Assembly (NCBI RefSeq): GCF_000238275.3
Contig: NZ_AHCF03000003.1
Span: 2,046,001-2,110,000, forward strand
DNA: 64,000 bases
DNA from: Pseudoalteromonas undina
GTDB taxonomy: Bacteria > Pseudomonadota > Gammaproteobacteria > Enterobacterales > Alteromonadaceae
Direction of reading: 5' to 3'
Shown: positions 8,487 through 16,936 of the stretch, in pieces
How the letters are laid out: each line of letters begins with the position of its first letter
How positions within the stretch are numbered: position 1 is the first letter of the stretch
Notes under the pieces: model-generated
What the model saw: only the letters and a program-made list of their open reading frames with translations
What the model was told of the DNA's origin: nothing
Database searches by the model: none
Position numbers and translations under genes: made by a program

Positions 8487-9461
8487 ATGTTTAAATTGTC
8501 TTTCATAATGGCCGCGATACTGTGCTCATCAGCGCTTAGTGCAGACGAGCCTGTTGTTTATAAAGATGCGCTATACCAACAACAAAAAATAGCTAAGTTA
8601 ACTACGTTGCCTAATAGCCTTAACTTTATGGTTATTGGTGATTGGGGACACAACGGCCACTTTTACCAAAAAGAAGTCGCTCATCAGCTAGAAATTGCTA
8701 TGTATCAAACCGATGCCGATTTTATTGTCTCGACCGGCGATAACTTTTACCCAAATGGCGTGGCAAGTGTGAACGATCCTCTTTGGCAATCAGCCTTTGA
8801 GAACATATACCATGGCCCGCACACATTTGAAGATTGGTATGTTGTTTTAGGTAATCACGATTACTTGGGTAATGCCCAAGCACAAATTGACTACACCGAA
8901 AAAAGTCAACGTTGGCAGTTACCTGCAAGGTACTACAGTAAAACATTTGCGCTTGAAAACAACGAGCAAGTGTTAATGGTGTTTTTAGATACCAACCCAA
9001 TTCAGCCTGAATATAAAGACCGTGATAAATACCGTTCAACCCAAGGACAAGACTATAAAACCCAACTTACTTGGCTTGAAACCCAACTTGCTGGCAGTAA
9101 CGCAAAATGGAAAATTGTGGTAGGCCATCACCCGCTTTATTCAAGTGGTAAACGCTTTGGCCGCAACCAAGGGCTTCGCGACATTTTAGAACCTATTTTG
9201 GAGCGTCATAATGTGCATGCTTATATCGCAGGGCACGAGCACGACTTGCAATACAATCAACCAAAAAATAGCAAGGTGGCTCACTTTGTCTCTGGTGGTG
9301 GCAGCGAAGCGCGGTTTGTAAAACAACGTGAATTTACCCGCTACGCAGAAGCAACACCTGGTTTTTTAAGTGTCTCTATCAATGGCGAAACTCTCAGTGT
9401 AAGCGCGATTAATCACCTTGGTGAAGTACGTTTTAACACTGAAAAGCACATAGATAAGTAA
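8487..9461 (+). CDS. Exported purple-acid-type phosphatase (metallophosphoesterase)
   Basis: Hydrolyses phosphomonoesters with a dinuclear metal centre, outside the cytoplasm. The 324 aa begin with a signal peptide (MFKLSFIMAAILCSSALSA). Metal-ligand motifs appear in order: GDWG, STGDNFYPNG, GNHDY, VGHHPLYS and AGHEHD, the pattern of small tartrate-resistant/purple acid phosphatases. It is only 11 bp upstream of the phytase and is clearly in the same transcription unit. A sensible role is removing phosphates from inositol-phosphate intermediates left by the phytase, although substrate range cannot be read from sequence. Confidence 0.9.
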   Translation: MFKLSFIMAAILCSSALSADEPVVYKDALYQQQKIAKLTTLPNSLNFMVIGDWGHNGHFYQKEVAHQLEIAMYQTDADFIVSTGDNFYPNGVASVNDPLWQSAFENIYHGPHTFEDWYVVLGNHDYLGNAQAQIDYTEKSQRWQLPARYYSKTFALENNEQVLMVFLDTNPIQPEYKDRDKYRSTQGQDYKTQLTWLETQLAGSNAKWKIVVGHHPLYSSGKRFGRNQGLRDILEPILERHNVHAYIAGHEHDLQYNQPKNSKVAHFVSGGGSEARFVKQREFTRYAEATPGFLSVSINGETLSVSAINHLGEVRFNTEKHIDK

Positions 9462-9472
9462 AGGATAAAATA

Positions 9473-11425
9473 ATGAACTTTAAACTAAATACAATTTCAG
9501 CGGTGCTATCAAGTGCTGTGCTTGTAACTGCGCTTAGCGGTTGTACAAGTAATGACGATACGCAAAACACGACAGAAATAGCAAAGCCGGCTGTTGAGGC
9601 TAAGTTATTTGGCCCACAACAAAACATGCAAGGCTCACAAGCAGCAGCGCTAGGTAATAATCAATGGCTAATGGCGAGCGAAAGCCAGGGCTTATTACTT
9701 GCCGATAACGAGAAAAGCAGTGTGCTGTTAGCCGGTAACTTTGAGTCAATTTCACTAAAACAATTATCAGCGCAGCAATTTATATTAGCCAGTCTTGATA
9801 AAAGCCAAGACAACGTAGCCATTTTTAAGCTGATAAAGAATGGCCAAACTTGGCAGCTAAATGAACTCACTCGTATTAGTCCGCCTCAAGCCCAGCCAGA
9901 TGCTGTGTGTTTATTTAAAAACACCAATACCGAGACTGTATCAGCGTTTGTGCCGGATGTTCGAGGCCTGATCAGCGAAACGGTTATTTATGATTTAGCC
10001 ACTAACCAAGCTAAAAATATCGCAGTACGTGAATTCTCAGCGGTCACTGAGGCTTCAGGTTGTGCAGTAAATGACGACACAAAAACCCTGTATGTGGGTG
10101 AGGCAGAGCTCGGAGTGTGGGCCATTAATGCTGATGCAGAATCAGATGCCAATAAGCAGCCTGTGGCTTTGGTACAGCCATACGGCGAATTAAAAACTGA
10201 AATCGGGGCTTTATCAGTATCACAAGACGGTACTTTATGGCTCAGTGCCACTGACGATAGTATGGTTTATGCTTACCAAGCCCAAACAGACACGCTTAGC
10301 CAATGGTCACTGTCAGGTGAACACACTATTGAGTCTGTTGCAGCGAGCTTTATTAATGACAATCAAGCGCAGCTAGTTTTGATTGATGATGAAACCGGCG
10401 CTTATATTCAAGCAAACGTTAACTACACTGCGCAAACAGCTACTTCACAAAACAAAATGGCTATGACGCACATTCATGCCAGCGCACAAACAACACCGGT
10501 TGCAGCGTTTGGTGATGCAGCAGATGACCCAGCAATTTGGATAAATGAGCAAGATGCTAAAAACAGCTTAATTTTAGGCACAGATAAACGCCGCGGCTTG
10601 ATGGTTTATGACCTTGCTGGTAACAAAGTACAGTCGCTCAATATAGGGCGTTTAAACAATGTTGATGTGCGTCAACATCAAAGTATAAACAACCAGACCA
10701 ATACTTGGATCACTGCCAGCAACCGTACGCTTAATAGCATTAGCGTATTTACTGTTGATGGCGATAACAAACTAAAACATGTAACAGAGGTCGCGACTAA
10801 CCTACCTGAGATTTACGGTATGTGTATGTATTCGTCTGATTCTGGCCATTACGTGTTTGTTAATGATAAATCAGGTTTATTTCAGCAATATAAACTCACT
10901 GGTGAGCAAAGTAATTTAAGCGGTGAAATGGTTAGAGAGTTTACCCTACCAAGCCAACCTGAAGGCTGTAGTGCTGATGATAAACTAGGCCAATTATTTG
11001 CAGGTGAAGAAGATGCAGGTATTTGGTATATCGGTGCAGAGCCTACCGCTGGTAACAAAGCAGTAAAGCTACAAAGTGTTAATGAGCAACTGGTGGCAGA
11101 TGTAGAAGGTATGGAAATTTATCATGCTAATGATGGGCGCTATTTAGTGGTATCAAGCCAAGGCGATAATAGCTATGTGCTTTACAACATATCAGATGAT
11201 ACACAGCCTAGCCTCAGCTTTGCAGGTAAATTTAATGTGATTGCTAACCTAGATAAAGGCATTGATGGCGTAGGTGAAACGGACGGCTTAACCGTTACAG
11301 CAAAAGCTTTACCAGGTTATCCTGAAGGCATGCTTATAGTGCAAGACGGCTACAACCGCATGCCACTGCAACCGCAAAACTTTAAAGTTATTGACTGGCG
11401 CGAAGTGAAAAAAGCAATTAAATAA
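9473..11425 (+). CDS. Beta-propeller phytase (3-phytase family), two-domain lipoprotein
   Basis: Ca2+-dependent phytase, 650 aa versus about 350 for single-domain enzymes. A lipobox (LVTALSGC) predicts membrane anchoring. The C-terminal half (about 330-650) is a full propeller with DDPAIWI, LGTDKRRGLMVYDL and GRLNNVDVR, which carry catalytic and calcium ligands, and a late DGLT segment. The N-terminal half (about 40-320) is propeller-like and visibly repeats the second (SGCAVND...VGEAELGVW against EGCSADD...AGEEDAGIW) but lacks those ligand motifs, so it is probably a non-catalytic helper domain, as in known dual-domain phytases. It is last in the receptor-phosphatase-phytase unit. Confidence 0.93.
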   Translation: MNFKLNTISAVLSSAVLVTALSGCTSNDDTQNTTEIAKPAVEAKLFGPQQNMQGSQAAALGNNQWLMASESQGLLLADNEKSSVLLAGNFESISLKQLSAQQFILASLDKSQDNVAIFKLIKNGQTWQLNELTRISPPQAQPDAVCLFKNTNTETVSAFVPDVRGLISETVIYDLATNQAKNIAVREFSAVTEASGCAVNDDTKTLYVGEAELGVWAINADAESDANKQPVALVQPYGELKTEIGALSVSQDGTLWLSATDDSMVYAYQAQTDTLSQWSLSGEHTIESVAASFINDNQAQLVLIDDETGAYIQANVNYTAQTATSQNKMAMTHIHASAQTTPVAAFGDAADDPAIWINEQDAKNSLILGTDKRRGLMVYDLAGNKVQSLNIGRLNNVDVRQHQSINNQTNTWITASNRTLNSISVFTVDGDNKLKHVTEVATNLPEIYGMCMYSSDSGHYVFVNDKSGLFQQYKLTGEQSNLSGEMVREFTLPSQPEGCSADDKLGQLFAGEEDAGIWYIGAEPTAGNKAVKLQSVNEQLVADVEGMEIYHANDGRYLVVSSQGDNSYVLYNISDDTQPSLSFAGKFNVIANLDKGIDGVGETDGLTVTAKALPGYPEGMLIVQDGYNRMPLQPQNFKVIDWREVKKAIK

Positions 11426-11444
11426 TAGCTAACTCTAAATATAC

Positions 11445-11474
11445 TGATACACACTAAAGTTTTAGTGTGTATCA
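11445..11474. repeat. 14-bp perfect inverted repeat after phytase gene
   Basis: TGATACACACTAAA (11445-11458) and its exact complement (11461-11474) flank GT. It is placed 20 bp after the phytase stop. No T-run follows, so it is either an unusual terminator/3'-end stabilising hairpin or an operator for the next gene. Confidence 0.6.
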
Positions 11475-11560
11475 CGTTTAAGCCTTACTAAAATTTAACT
11501 AAAGATAATTTTTTATAAATGTATACTACACTTTATATCTATAAATTAATTGAGGTTATT

Positions 11561-12238
11561 ATGCGGCTACCCTACTTCGTATCTTTATTTATCAGCATTG
11601 TATTTTGTACCAGCTCGCTTGCTAGTGCCGAAGAGCCACCAGAACTTCCGCCATTAAACCCCAAATATGAAGCTGAGCATGCCATGGTATTGGTTAATAA
11701 AGGTTCAAGTGTATACGCCATTAACATTCCAAGCTTTGAGCTTCCCTTTGATATGCATGTTATGTACAAGGTAGATGTATCTGATATTCCATTTTTAGAT
11801 TTAGTACGTGATGCTGAGTTAGTTACCGTAAAATCAAAGCCGTTTAATATTCAACGCTTAATGCGAGGCGAAGAAGTCGCAATTACCGCAGATGTGTATC
11901 TTGGAGATTATAGACAAGGAGGTAGCTTAGTTTACAGTGATAAATTAATAGAGCTTAGCGAGCAGTTATTTACTCGTGAGCTAACTGATTTAAGTCCAGC
12001 CTCGAAATGGCAACAGTACGACATGGTTACGCTAAAAAATAACGAGCGCATTTACATTCACCAAATAACTCAGCCACCAAGCTATCATCATATTATGTTT
12101 GTTGATTTAAGTGGTGCCTGTTTACAAAAGTTTCGCACCTCAACTGAAGTGCCCTCTGCTGGTGAGCTCAATTATAAGTTTATAAATTGTGGCACATTGA
12201 AACCGATGTTTTATGATGCTGAAAGCTTAAGCAAATAA
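11561..12238 (+). CDS. Exported protein of unknown function
   Basis: I do not recognise this 225-residue protein. ATG 11561 has a GAGG ribosome site and starts a clear signal peptide (MRLPYFVSLFISIVFCTSSLASA). An upstream in-frame ATG at 11519 would hide the signal and is less likely. The mature part begins with a proline-rich stretch (EEPPELPPLNP), is soluble and of mixed composition, and contains one evident cysteine pair near the C-terminus (GACLQ, NCGT). It follows the phytase by 135 bp with a strong dyad between, so it is not clearly part of that operon. It ends 3 bp from the convergent MocR gene. Confidence 0.7.
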   Translation: MRLPYFVSLFISIVFCTSSLASAEEPPELPPLNPKYEAEHAMVLVNKGSSVYAINIPSFELPFDMHVMYKVDVSDIPFLDLVRDAELVTVKSKPFNIQRLMRGEEVAITADVYLGDYRQGGSLVYSDKLIELSEQLFTRELTDLSPASKWQQYDMVTLKNNERIYIHQITQPPSYHHIMFVDLSGACLQKFRTSTEVPSAGELNYKFINCGTLKPMFYDAESLSK

Positions 12239-12241
12239 GCT

Positions 12242-13705
12242 TTATTTGAAAACGTGTTCAGCAATCAATTCAAGTCCAGCTTGCATCGCCAAAGTTGATT
12301 GCCCAGCAAATCCTAAACGTACATAACTGTGTTGCTTAGGTATTAAACTACGTTCTGAGTCTTTAAAGTAAAATTCAGGCTCAACCTGTACATACACGCC
12401 TTTACTTTGCAGTACTTGCTTTAATTGGTCCACCGGTTTATTTAAATTAACCCACATCGCCATGCCACCGTCGGGTTTTATATATTCAATTGGATAGCCT
12501 GATAATTGCAGCTGCGTTAGATAATCACCCATCGCTTCATAGCGCTGCTTATAGAGCTTTGTCATACGCTTTAAATGGCGTTCAAAACCACCTTCTTTCA
12601 TCCAGTGTGCGACAGCTAATTGCATAACCACATCATTTTTATGGTTCGTTAGCTGCTTCCATGCGGTTAATTGTGCAATTACCCCAGGCGCTGCACAGAT
12701 ATAGCCAATCCTTGCTGCTGAAAACATAATTTTTGAAAACGTTGATAGATATATCACAATGCCTGCGGGGTCATCGGCAGCCATGGGTTGCAAAGGCTGG
12801 CAACGGTAGTGAAATTCATGGTCGTAGTCATCTTCAATAATCATCACATTATGGGCATAACACAGCTGATAAATTTGTAAGCGCCGGGTGGGTGATAAGG
12901 TCACAGTCGTTGGGTATTGATGCAGTGGCGTTAAATACAGAAGTTTAATGGGATAGCGTTCGAGCTGAGTTTTAAAATCATCAACACACAACCCTTCATC
13001 ATCTTGTTTTATATCTATAAGCTGCGCGCCACATGCTGCAAATGCTTTACGAGCAGGCGGGTAACCTAAGGTTTCGGTTGCAACATAATCGCCTTTATTA
13101 ATAAAGGCTTTTGATACTAAAAAAAGCGCTTCTTGAGAGCCATTACACATAAGAATATCGGCTGTTTTTAGGTTTCGTGCTTTGTGTAAATAATGACTAA
13201 TTTGCGATTTTAAATTAGGCTGCCCAGCCACATTACCATAGTGAAATTGGCTGGTATCTAAATGATTAAACACATGACTTACAGAGCGTTTAAATTCTTT
13301 ATAGGGAAAGCGTGTTAAATCGGGTAAGCCTCCAGCAAAGTTATAAGCATAGTTATTTAAGTCCATTGTAGGTTCTGACACCGTAAGCGTGGTAGCAAAT
13401 CGATACGGCTTAGGATCCAATGCTTGAGACTGAACTGTGTTTATACTGTTTTGAATAGGCAATGTATTGGTAACGCTGTAGCCTGATCGTTCATAGGATT
13501 CCAACCATCCTTCTGCGACAAGAAGTTGTAGGGCATTCATTATTGTATGACGGTTTAATCCGTATGCTTGTGCCATATCGCGTGCAGAGCAGAGTTTGCT
13601 GCCAGCGAGAATGTCCCCTTTTATAATCGACTCCCTAAGTGCATCTGCTATTTGCAGGTATTTAGCTTTACTCTGGCTAGTGAGCTTTATATTAAGTGGC
13701 TGCAT
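12242..13705 (-). CDS. MocR-family regulator (GntR HTH plus aminotransferase-like domain)
   Basis: PLP-dependent transcription factor of 487 aa. It has an N-terminal winged helix (about 10-75, SARDMAQAYGLNRHTIMNAL) joined to a fold-type-I aminotransferase domain (about 110-485) with the PLP-lysine region STFSKIMFSAARIGYI. ATG 13705 has GGAAGG 5 nt from the start codon; an in-frame GTG two codons earlier overlaps that ribosome site and is rejected. It is divergent from the GNAT-PaiB pair, with an inverted repeat between them. MocR proteins commonly control the adjacent divergent unit. Confidence 0.92.
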   Translation of the reverse strand: MQPLNIKLTSQSKAKYLQIADALRESIIKGDILAGSKLCSARDMAQAYGLNRHTIMNALQLLVAEGWLESYERSGYSVTNTLPIQNSINTVQSQALDPKPYRFATTLTVSEPTMDLNNYAYNFAGGLPDLTRFPYKEFKRSVSHVFNHLDTSQFHYGNVAGQPNLKSQISHYLHKARNLKTADILMCNGSQEALFLVSKAFINKGDYVATETLGYPPARKAFAACGAQLIDIKQDDEGLCVDDFKTQLERYPIKLLYLTPLHQYPTTVTLSPTRRLQIYQLCYAHNVMIIEDDYDHEFHYRCQPLQPMAADDPAGIVIYLSTFSKIMFSAARIGYICAAPGVIAQLTAWKQLTNHKNDVVMQLAVAHWMKEGGFERHLKRMTKLYKQRYEAMGDYLTQLQLSGYPIEYIKPDGGMAMWVNLNKPVDQLKQVLQSKGVYVQVEPEFYFKDSERSLIPKQHSYVRLGFAGQSTLAMQAGLELIAEHVFK

Positions 13706-13742
13706 AAACACCTTCCAAACTGGTATAGGTAAAAATTAAATT

Positions 13743-13764
13743 TTGGTTGTTTTTAATAAACCAA
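13743..13764. promoter_or_regulatory. Candidate MocR operator
   Basis: TTGGTT (13743-13748) and AACCAA (13759-13764) form an inverted repeat with a 10-nt spacer in the divergent promoter region between the MocR gene and the GNAT gene. Confidence 0.4.
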
Positions 13765-13811
13765 TAAAGCGTACATTTGTTATGAATAAATAGCAAAATA
13801 TGGGGCTTATA

Positions 13812-14387
13812 ATGTTCACAACGCAAATTCATCAAACCAACAAGGTCGCCTTAGAGCCACTTAAACTCAAACATCTCGAGGGTCTATATCAAGCAGGTAA
13901 ACATCCACAAGTTTGGCAGTGGGTATTAAGTAATTACACACAAACCCAAGTTAAGTTGGAGCAATGGTTTACACATAGCGCGCAGTTTAATCAAAACGAG
14001 CAAGTGGTTTTTGCCATTATTGATAAACATTCACAGCAAGTTGTTGGCACAACCCGTTTATTTAGGTTAGACAGTAACAACTTAAGCGCTGAAATTGGCC
14101 ATACTTTTATTAGCTTCACTGCACAGCGAACATACGTAAATACGCATGCAAAATATTTACTTCTGAGATATGCATTTAATCAACTTAATTTAGTACGGAT
14201 TAGTTTTAATACCCATGAGCACAATCAACAATCACGCAATGCCATTGCCCGTTTAGGCGCTAAGTATGAAGGAATCGCCCAAAAAGACCGACGTCTAGAA
14301 GATGGTTCATATCGCAACACCGCAAAATTCAGCATTATTGACGAACAATGGCCAGCTATAAAGTTACGACTTGAGGAGCTATTATAA
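13812..14387 (+). CDS. GNAT-family N-acetyltransferase (RimJ/RimL-like)
   Basis: Acetyl-CoA-dependent acetyltransferase of about 191 aa. It shows the RimJ/L-type order: N-terminal strand LEPLKLKHLEGLYQ, central VVGTTRLFRLD and the late RLGAKYEGIAQKDRRLEDGSYRNTAKFSI typical of this subgroup. ATG 13812 has GGGG at good spacing; ATG 13800 lacks a ribosome site. Its stop overlaps the PaiB start by one base (TAATG), so the two are translationally coupled. By analogy with PaiA/PaiB, it may acetylate a small amine or polyamine. Substrate is not determinable. Confidence 0.85.
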   Translation: MFTTQIHQTNKVALEPLKLKHLEGLYQAGKHPQVWQWVLSNYTQTQVKLEQWFTHSAQFNQNEQVVFAIIDKHSQQVVGTTRLFRLDSNNLSAEIGHTFISFTAQRTYVNTHAKYLLLRYAFNQLNLVRISFNTHEHNQQSRNAIARLGAKYEGIAQKDRRLEDGSYRNTAKFSIIDEQWPAIKLRLEELL

Positions 14388-14974
14388 TGTACCCACCCGA
14401 GCACTTTATGCAAAAAAATACCGAGCAATTGCATGCGCTTATTAATAACTTTCCATTAGCAACAATTTTTATGCCCTGCTCAAATAGTCAATTAAATAAC
14501 ATTTGTCATGTACCTATGTTATTCAACTCTTTAGAAAATATGTTTATTGCACATGTAGCAAAGCATAATCCACTATCAAAGCTTGATAATAAACAGGTGA
14601 ATTTACTCTTTAATAGTGACAATTGCTATTTATCACCCTCCTATGCGGATAATCAAACATTGCCTAGCTGGCTTTACGCATCGGTGTTAGTGACTGCAAA
14701 AGTACATATTATTAAAGATGAGCTAAAAAAAGATCTCGTAATGCGAACCCTTACTAGTCATTTTGAGAAAACATTTGAGCCTGAGTGGAAAATTGATGAA
14801 GTGCCTGAGCAGCATCGCAATACAATGTATCAACACCTGAGTTTTATAGAGCTTACGCCAATTCACTGGCAAGGTAACTTCAAACTCAGTCAAAATAAAT
14901 CAGCAGCTATAAGAAATAAAATAAAACAAAGTCTGGTAGATGCCAATAAGCACTCAATAGCGGCCTTGTTTTAG
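14387..14974 (+). CDS. PaiB-family FMN-binding protein
   Basis: A 195-residue member of the FMN-binding split-barrel PaiB family. It begins MYPPEHFMQKNTEQLHALINNFPLATIF, close to the invariant MYxPxxF...L..li...P PaiB start, and has YLSPSYA in place of the usual YISPSWY, then the C-terminal FELTPIHWQGNFKLSQNKS-like block shared by the family. PaiB was named as a negative regulator with the acetyltransferase PaiA in Bacillus, but many members are probably flavoproteins of unknown activity. It is coupled to the GNAT gene upstream. Confidence 0.85.
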   Translation: MYPPEHFMQKNTEQLHALINNFPLATIFMPCSNSQLNNICHVPMLFNSLENMFIAHVAKHNPLSKLDNKQVNLLFNSDNCYLSPSYADNQTLPSWLYASVLVTAKVHIIKDELKKDLVMRTLTSHFEKTFEPEWKIDEVPEQHRNTMYQHLSFIELTPIHWQGNFKLSQNKSAAIRNKIKQSLVDANKHSIAALF

Positions 14975-14980
14975 GAATGA

Positions 14981-15012
14981 AAAAAGGCTCCTCGCAATGC
15001 TCAGAGCCTTTG
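14981..15012. terminator. Bidirectional terminator between paiB-like gene and cyoE
   Basis: AAAGGCTC (14983-14990) pairs with GAGCCTTT (15004-15011) around a 13-nt loop. The A-run on the left gives a T-run for minus-strand (cyo) transcripts. Confidence 0.8.
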
Positions 15013-15053
15013 GTTAACTTTGGGAATTAACTCGGTTCATTGATCAGATAAGA

Positions 15054-15938
15054 TCAGTTTAGCGCCACTAACTGTGGCGCAATTGTTTGATAATCTACCG
15101 CCATGGCGATACTCAAAGCGGTAATATTAATAATTGAAAACGCAAACACTTGGCGTGCCCAACGGGTGGTGTCTATGTTGTAGCGATACCCTCTAAGTGC
15201 CATGAGTAACCACCAAAAACTGGTGATACAGGCAACGGCCATAAAGGCAGCACCGGTATAACCACTAATTGGCAATAGCATCACCACTAAAGCATATACG
15301 GCAATATAAAGCACAATATGGCGCTTAGCTTTATTAACACCTTGTGCCACGGGCAATACTGGAATATTAGCGGCTTGGTAATCTTTAAAGCGAAAAATAG
15401 CAATTGCATATGAGTGCGGCATTTGCCACAAACTAAACATCACCAGCAGTATTAATGCGCCCATATCGAACACACCCGTAACGGCGCAATAGCCAACAAC
15501 AGGTGGAACTGCGCCCGACAGACTACCAATAAAGGTACCGTAAACAGAGTTGCGTTTCATGTAGAGGCTGTAAACCCCTACATAGATGACATAGCCAAAG
15601 GCGGCAAAAAATACCGCCGCTTGAGTGGTAAAGGCAATTAATAAGCCAAAGCCAATTAGCCCTAATAACACCCCATGGCTTAAAGCGGCTTTTGCAGACA
15701 TTTCGCCAGTTACAGTCACACGTGAGCGAGTACGCGCCATGGCAACATCAATGTCTCTATCAATAACATTGTTTATGGCACATCCCGATGCAACAACAAG
15801 CGATAAACCAACCAAGGTAACCAACATTAACCATGGGTCTATATCACCGCGGGCGGCGAGTAAAAAACCACCGGCAACGCTGATCAAATTCCCCATAATA
15901 ATACCTGGCTTAGTAACAGCTAAATAACGACGAAACAT
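15054..15938 (-). CDS. cyoE: Protohaem IX farnesyltransferase (haem O synthase)
   Basis: Integral membrane prenyltransferase (294 aa, about nine TM helices) that adds a farnesyl group to haem B to give haem O for the bo3 oxidase. It has the UbiA-family motif [18 protein letters not shown], with the prenyl-diphosphate-binding aspartates, and [27 protein letters not shown] conserved loops. It is the last gene of cyoABCDE, 9 bp after cyoD with a GAGG ribosome site. No haem A synthase gene is adjacent, which fits use of haem O. Confidence 0.96.
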   Translation of the reverse strand: MFRRYLAVTKPGIIMGNLISVAGGFLLAARGDIDPWLMLVTLVGLSLVVASGCAINNVIDRDIDVAMARTRSRVTVTGEMSAKAALSHGVLLGLIGFGLLIAFTTQAAVFFAAFGYVIYVGVYSLYMKRNSVYGTFIGSLSGAVPPVVGYCAVTGVFDMGALILLVMFSLWQMPHSYAIAIFRFKDYQAANIPVLPVAQGVNKAKRHIVLYIAVYALVVMLLPISGYTGAAFMAVACITSFWWLLMALRGYRYNIDTTRWARQVFAFSIINITALSIAMAVDYQTIAPQLVALN

Positions 15939-15947
15939 CTGAAACCT

Positions 15948-16304
15948 CTAATACATCATCATTGCGTTTGATTCATAAATGATCCAAACAGACAGTCCAA
16001 CCACCATGACGATGATCAACGCGCTAAACAAGAAGGTAAAGGTATTTGCTTTACCTTCATCAGTGGTGAAATTAAGGTGTAAAAAGTATTTTAAATGCAC
16101 CCAAATTTGCACGATTGCTAAAGTAACGATACTCCAGAGTGTGGTGACCTTTGAAAAGTCGCCCTCCATCACCATCCAAAATGGAATGGCCGTTAAAATC
16201 ACTGATAAGACAAAGCCAATCAGGTATGTTTTAACACTACCATGTGATTGATCATGATGTTGGCTTTGCATTTGCTCTAAAGCATGTGTTTCGCTATGGC
16301 TCAT
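15948..16304 (-). CDS. cyoD: Cytochrome bo3 ubiquinol oxidase subunit IV
   Basis: A small subunit of 118 aa with three TM helices (about residues 30-110: YLIGFVLSVILTAIPFW, IVTLAIVQIWVHLKYFLHL, LIIVMVVGLSVWI), matching CyoD. The chosen ATG (16304) overlaps the cyoC stop by one base (TAATG) and is followed by a His-rich soluble N-terminus (SHSETHALEQMQSQHHDQSH). A longer frame upstream runs through cyoC and is rejected. Confidence 0.95.
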   Translation of the reverse strand: MSHSETHALEQMQSQHHDQSHGSVKTYLIGFVLSVILTAIPFWMVMEGDFSKVTTLWSIVTLAIVQIWVHLKYFLHLNFTTDEGKANTFTFLFSALIIVMVVGLSVWIIYESNAMMMY

Positions 16305-16936
16305 TACATTGCCCCCATTAAATAAACAACGGTAAATACACAAATCCACACAATATCTAAAAAGTGCCAAAATAAGCTTAAGCAACTTAAGCGCGTGACG
16401 GTTTGTTTACCTAAACCGCGCTTAATCACCTCAATCATCATTATGCTCATCCAGATAAGGCCTGCAGTTACATGTAAACCATGCAAGCCCACTAATGAGA
16501 AAAACGATGTTAAAAAAGCACTTTGCTGTGGGCCATTGCCATGAACAATTAAATGATGAAACTCATAAATTTCCATACCAATAAACACCGCGCCTAAACA
16601 AAAAGTGACCGCGAGCCAACCAAGCGTCAGCGCCTTTTTTTGCCCTTGAGCGGCAATCATGGCAAAACCAAAAGTAATACTACTTATAAGTAGCGCCGCA
16701 GTTTCAACGGCAACAAAATCAAGCTCAAAAATATCTTTGCCCGATACACCGCCTGCGGTGTTCATATAAAGCACTGCGTAGGTTGCAAAAAATGAGGCAA
16801 ATAAAAGGCAATCGGTCATTAAATAAAGCCAAAAGCCAAAGATTGTATCGCCTGAGGTATCGTGATGTTCATGCGTATGACTTACGCTATGAGGCTCTAA
16901 ATTTACATGGCCTTGAGTTGCAGATAACGTACTCAT
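16304..16936 (-). CDS. cyoC: Cytochrome bo3 ubiquinol oxidase subunit III
   Basis: A 210-residue membrane subunit with five TM helices, of the haem-copper oxidase subunit III family. Conserved helix segments [22 protein letters not shown] and [14 protein letters not shown] are visible. It overlaps cyoB by 4 bp (ATGA) and cyoD by 1 bp, so translation is coupled along the operon. It stabilises subunit I in the complex. Confidence 0.96.
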   Translation of the reverse strand: MSTLSATQGHVNLEPHSVSHTHEHHDTSGDTIFGFWLYLMTDCLLFASFFATYAVLYMNTAGGVSGKDIFELDFVAVETAALLISSITFGFAMIAAQGQKKALTLGWLAVTFCLGAVFIGMEIYEFHHLIVHGNGPQQSAFLTSFFSLVGLHGLHVTAGLIWMSIMMIEVIKRGLGKQTVTRLSCLSLFWHFLDIVWICVFTVVYLMGAM

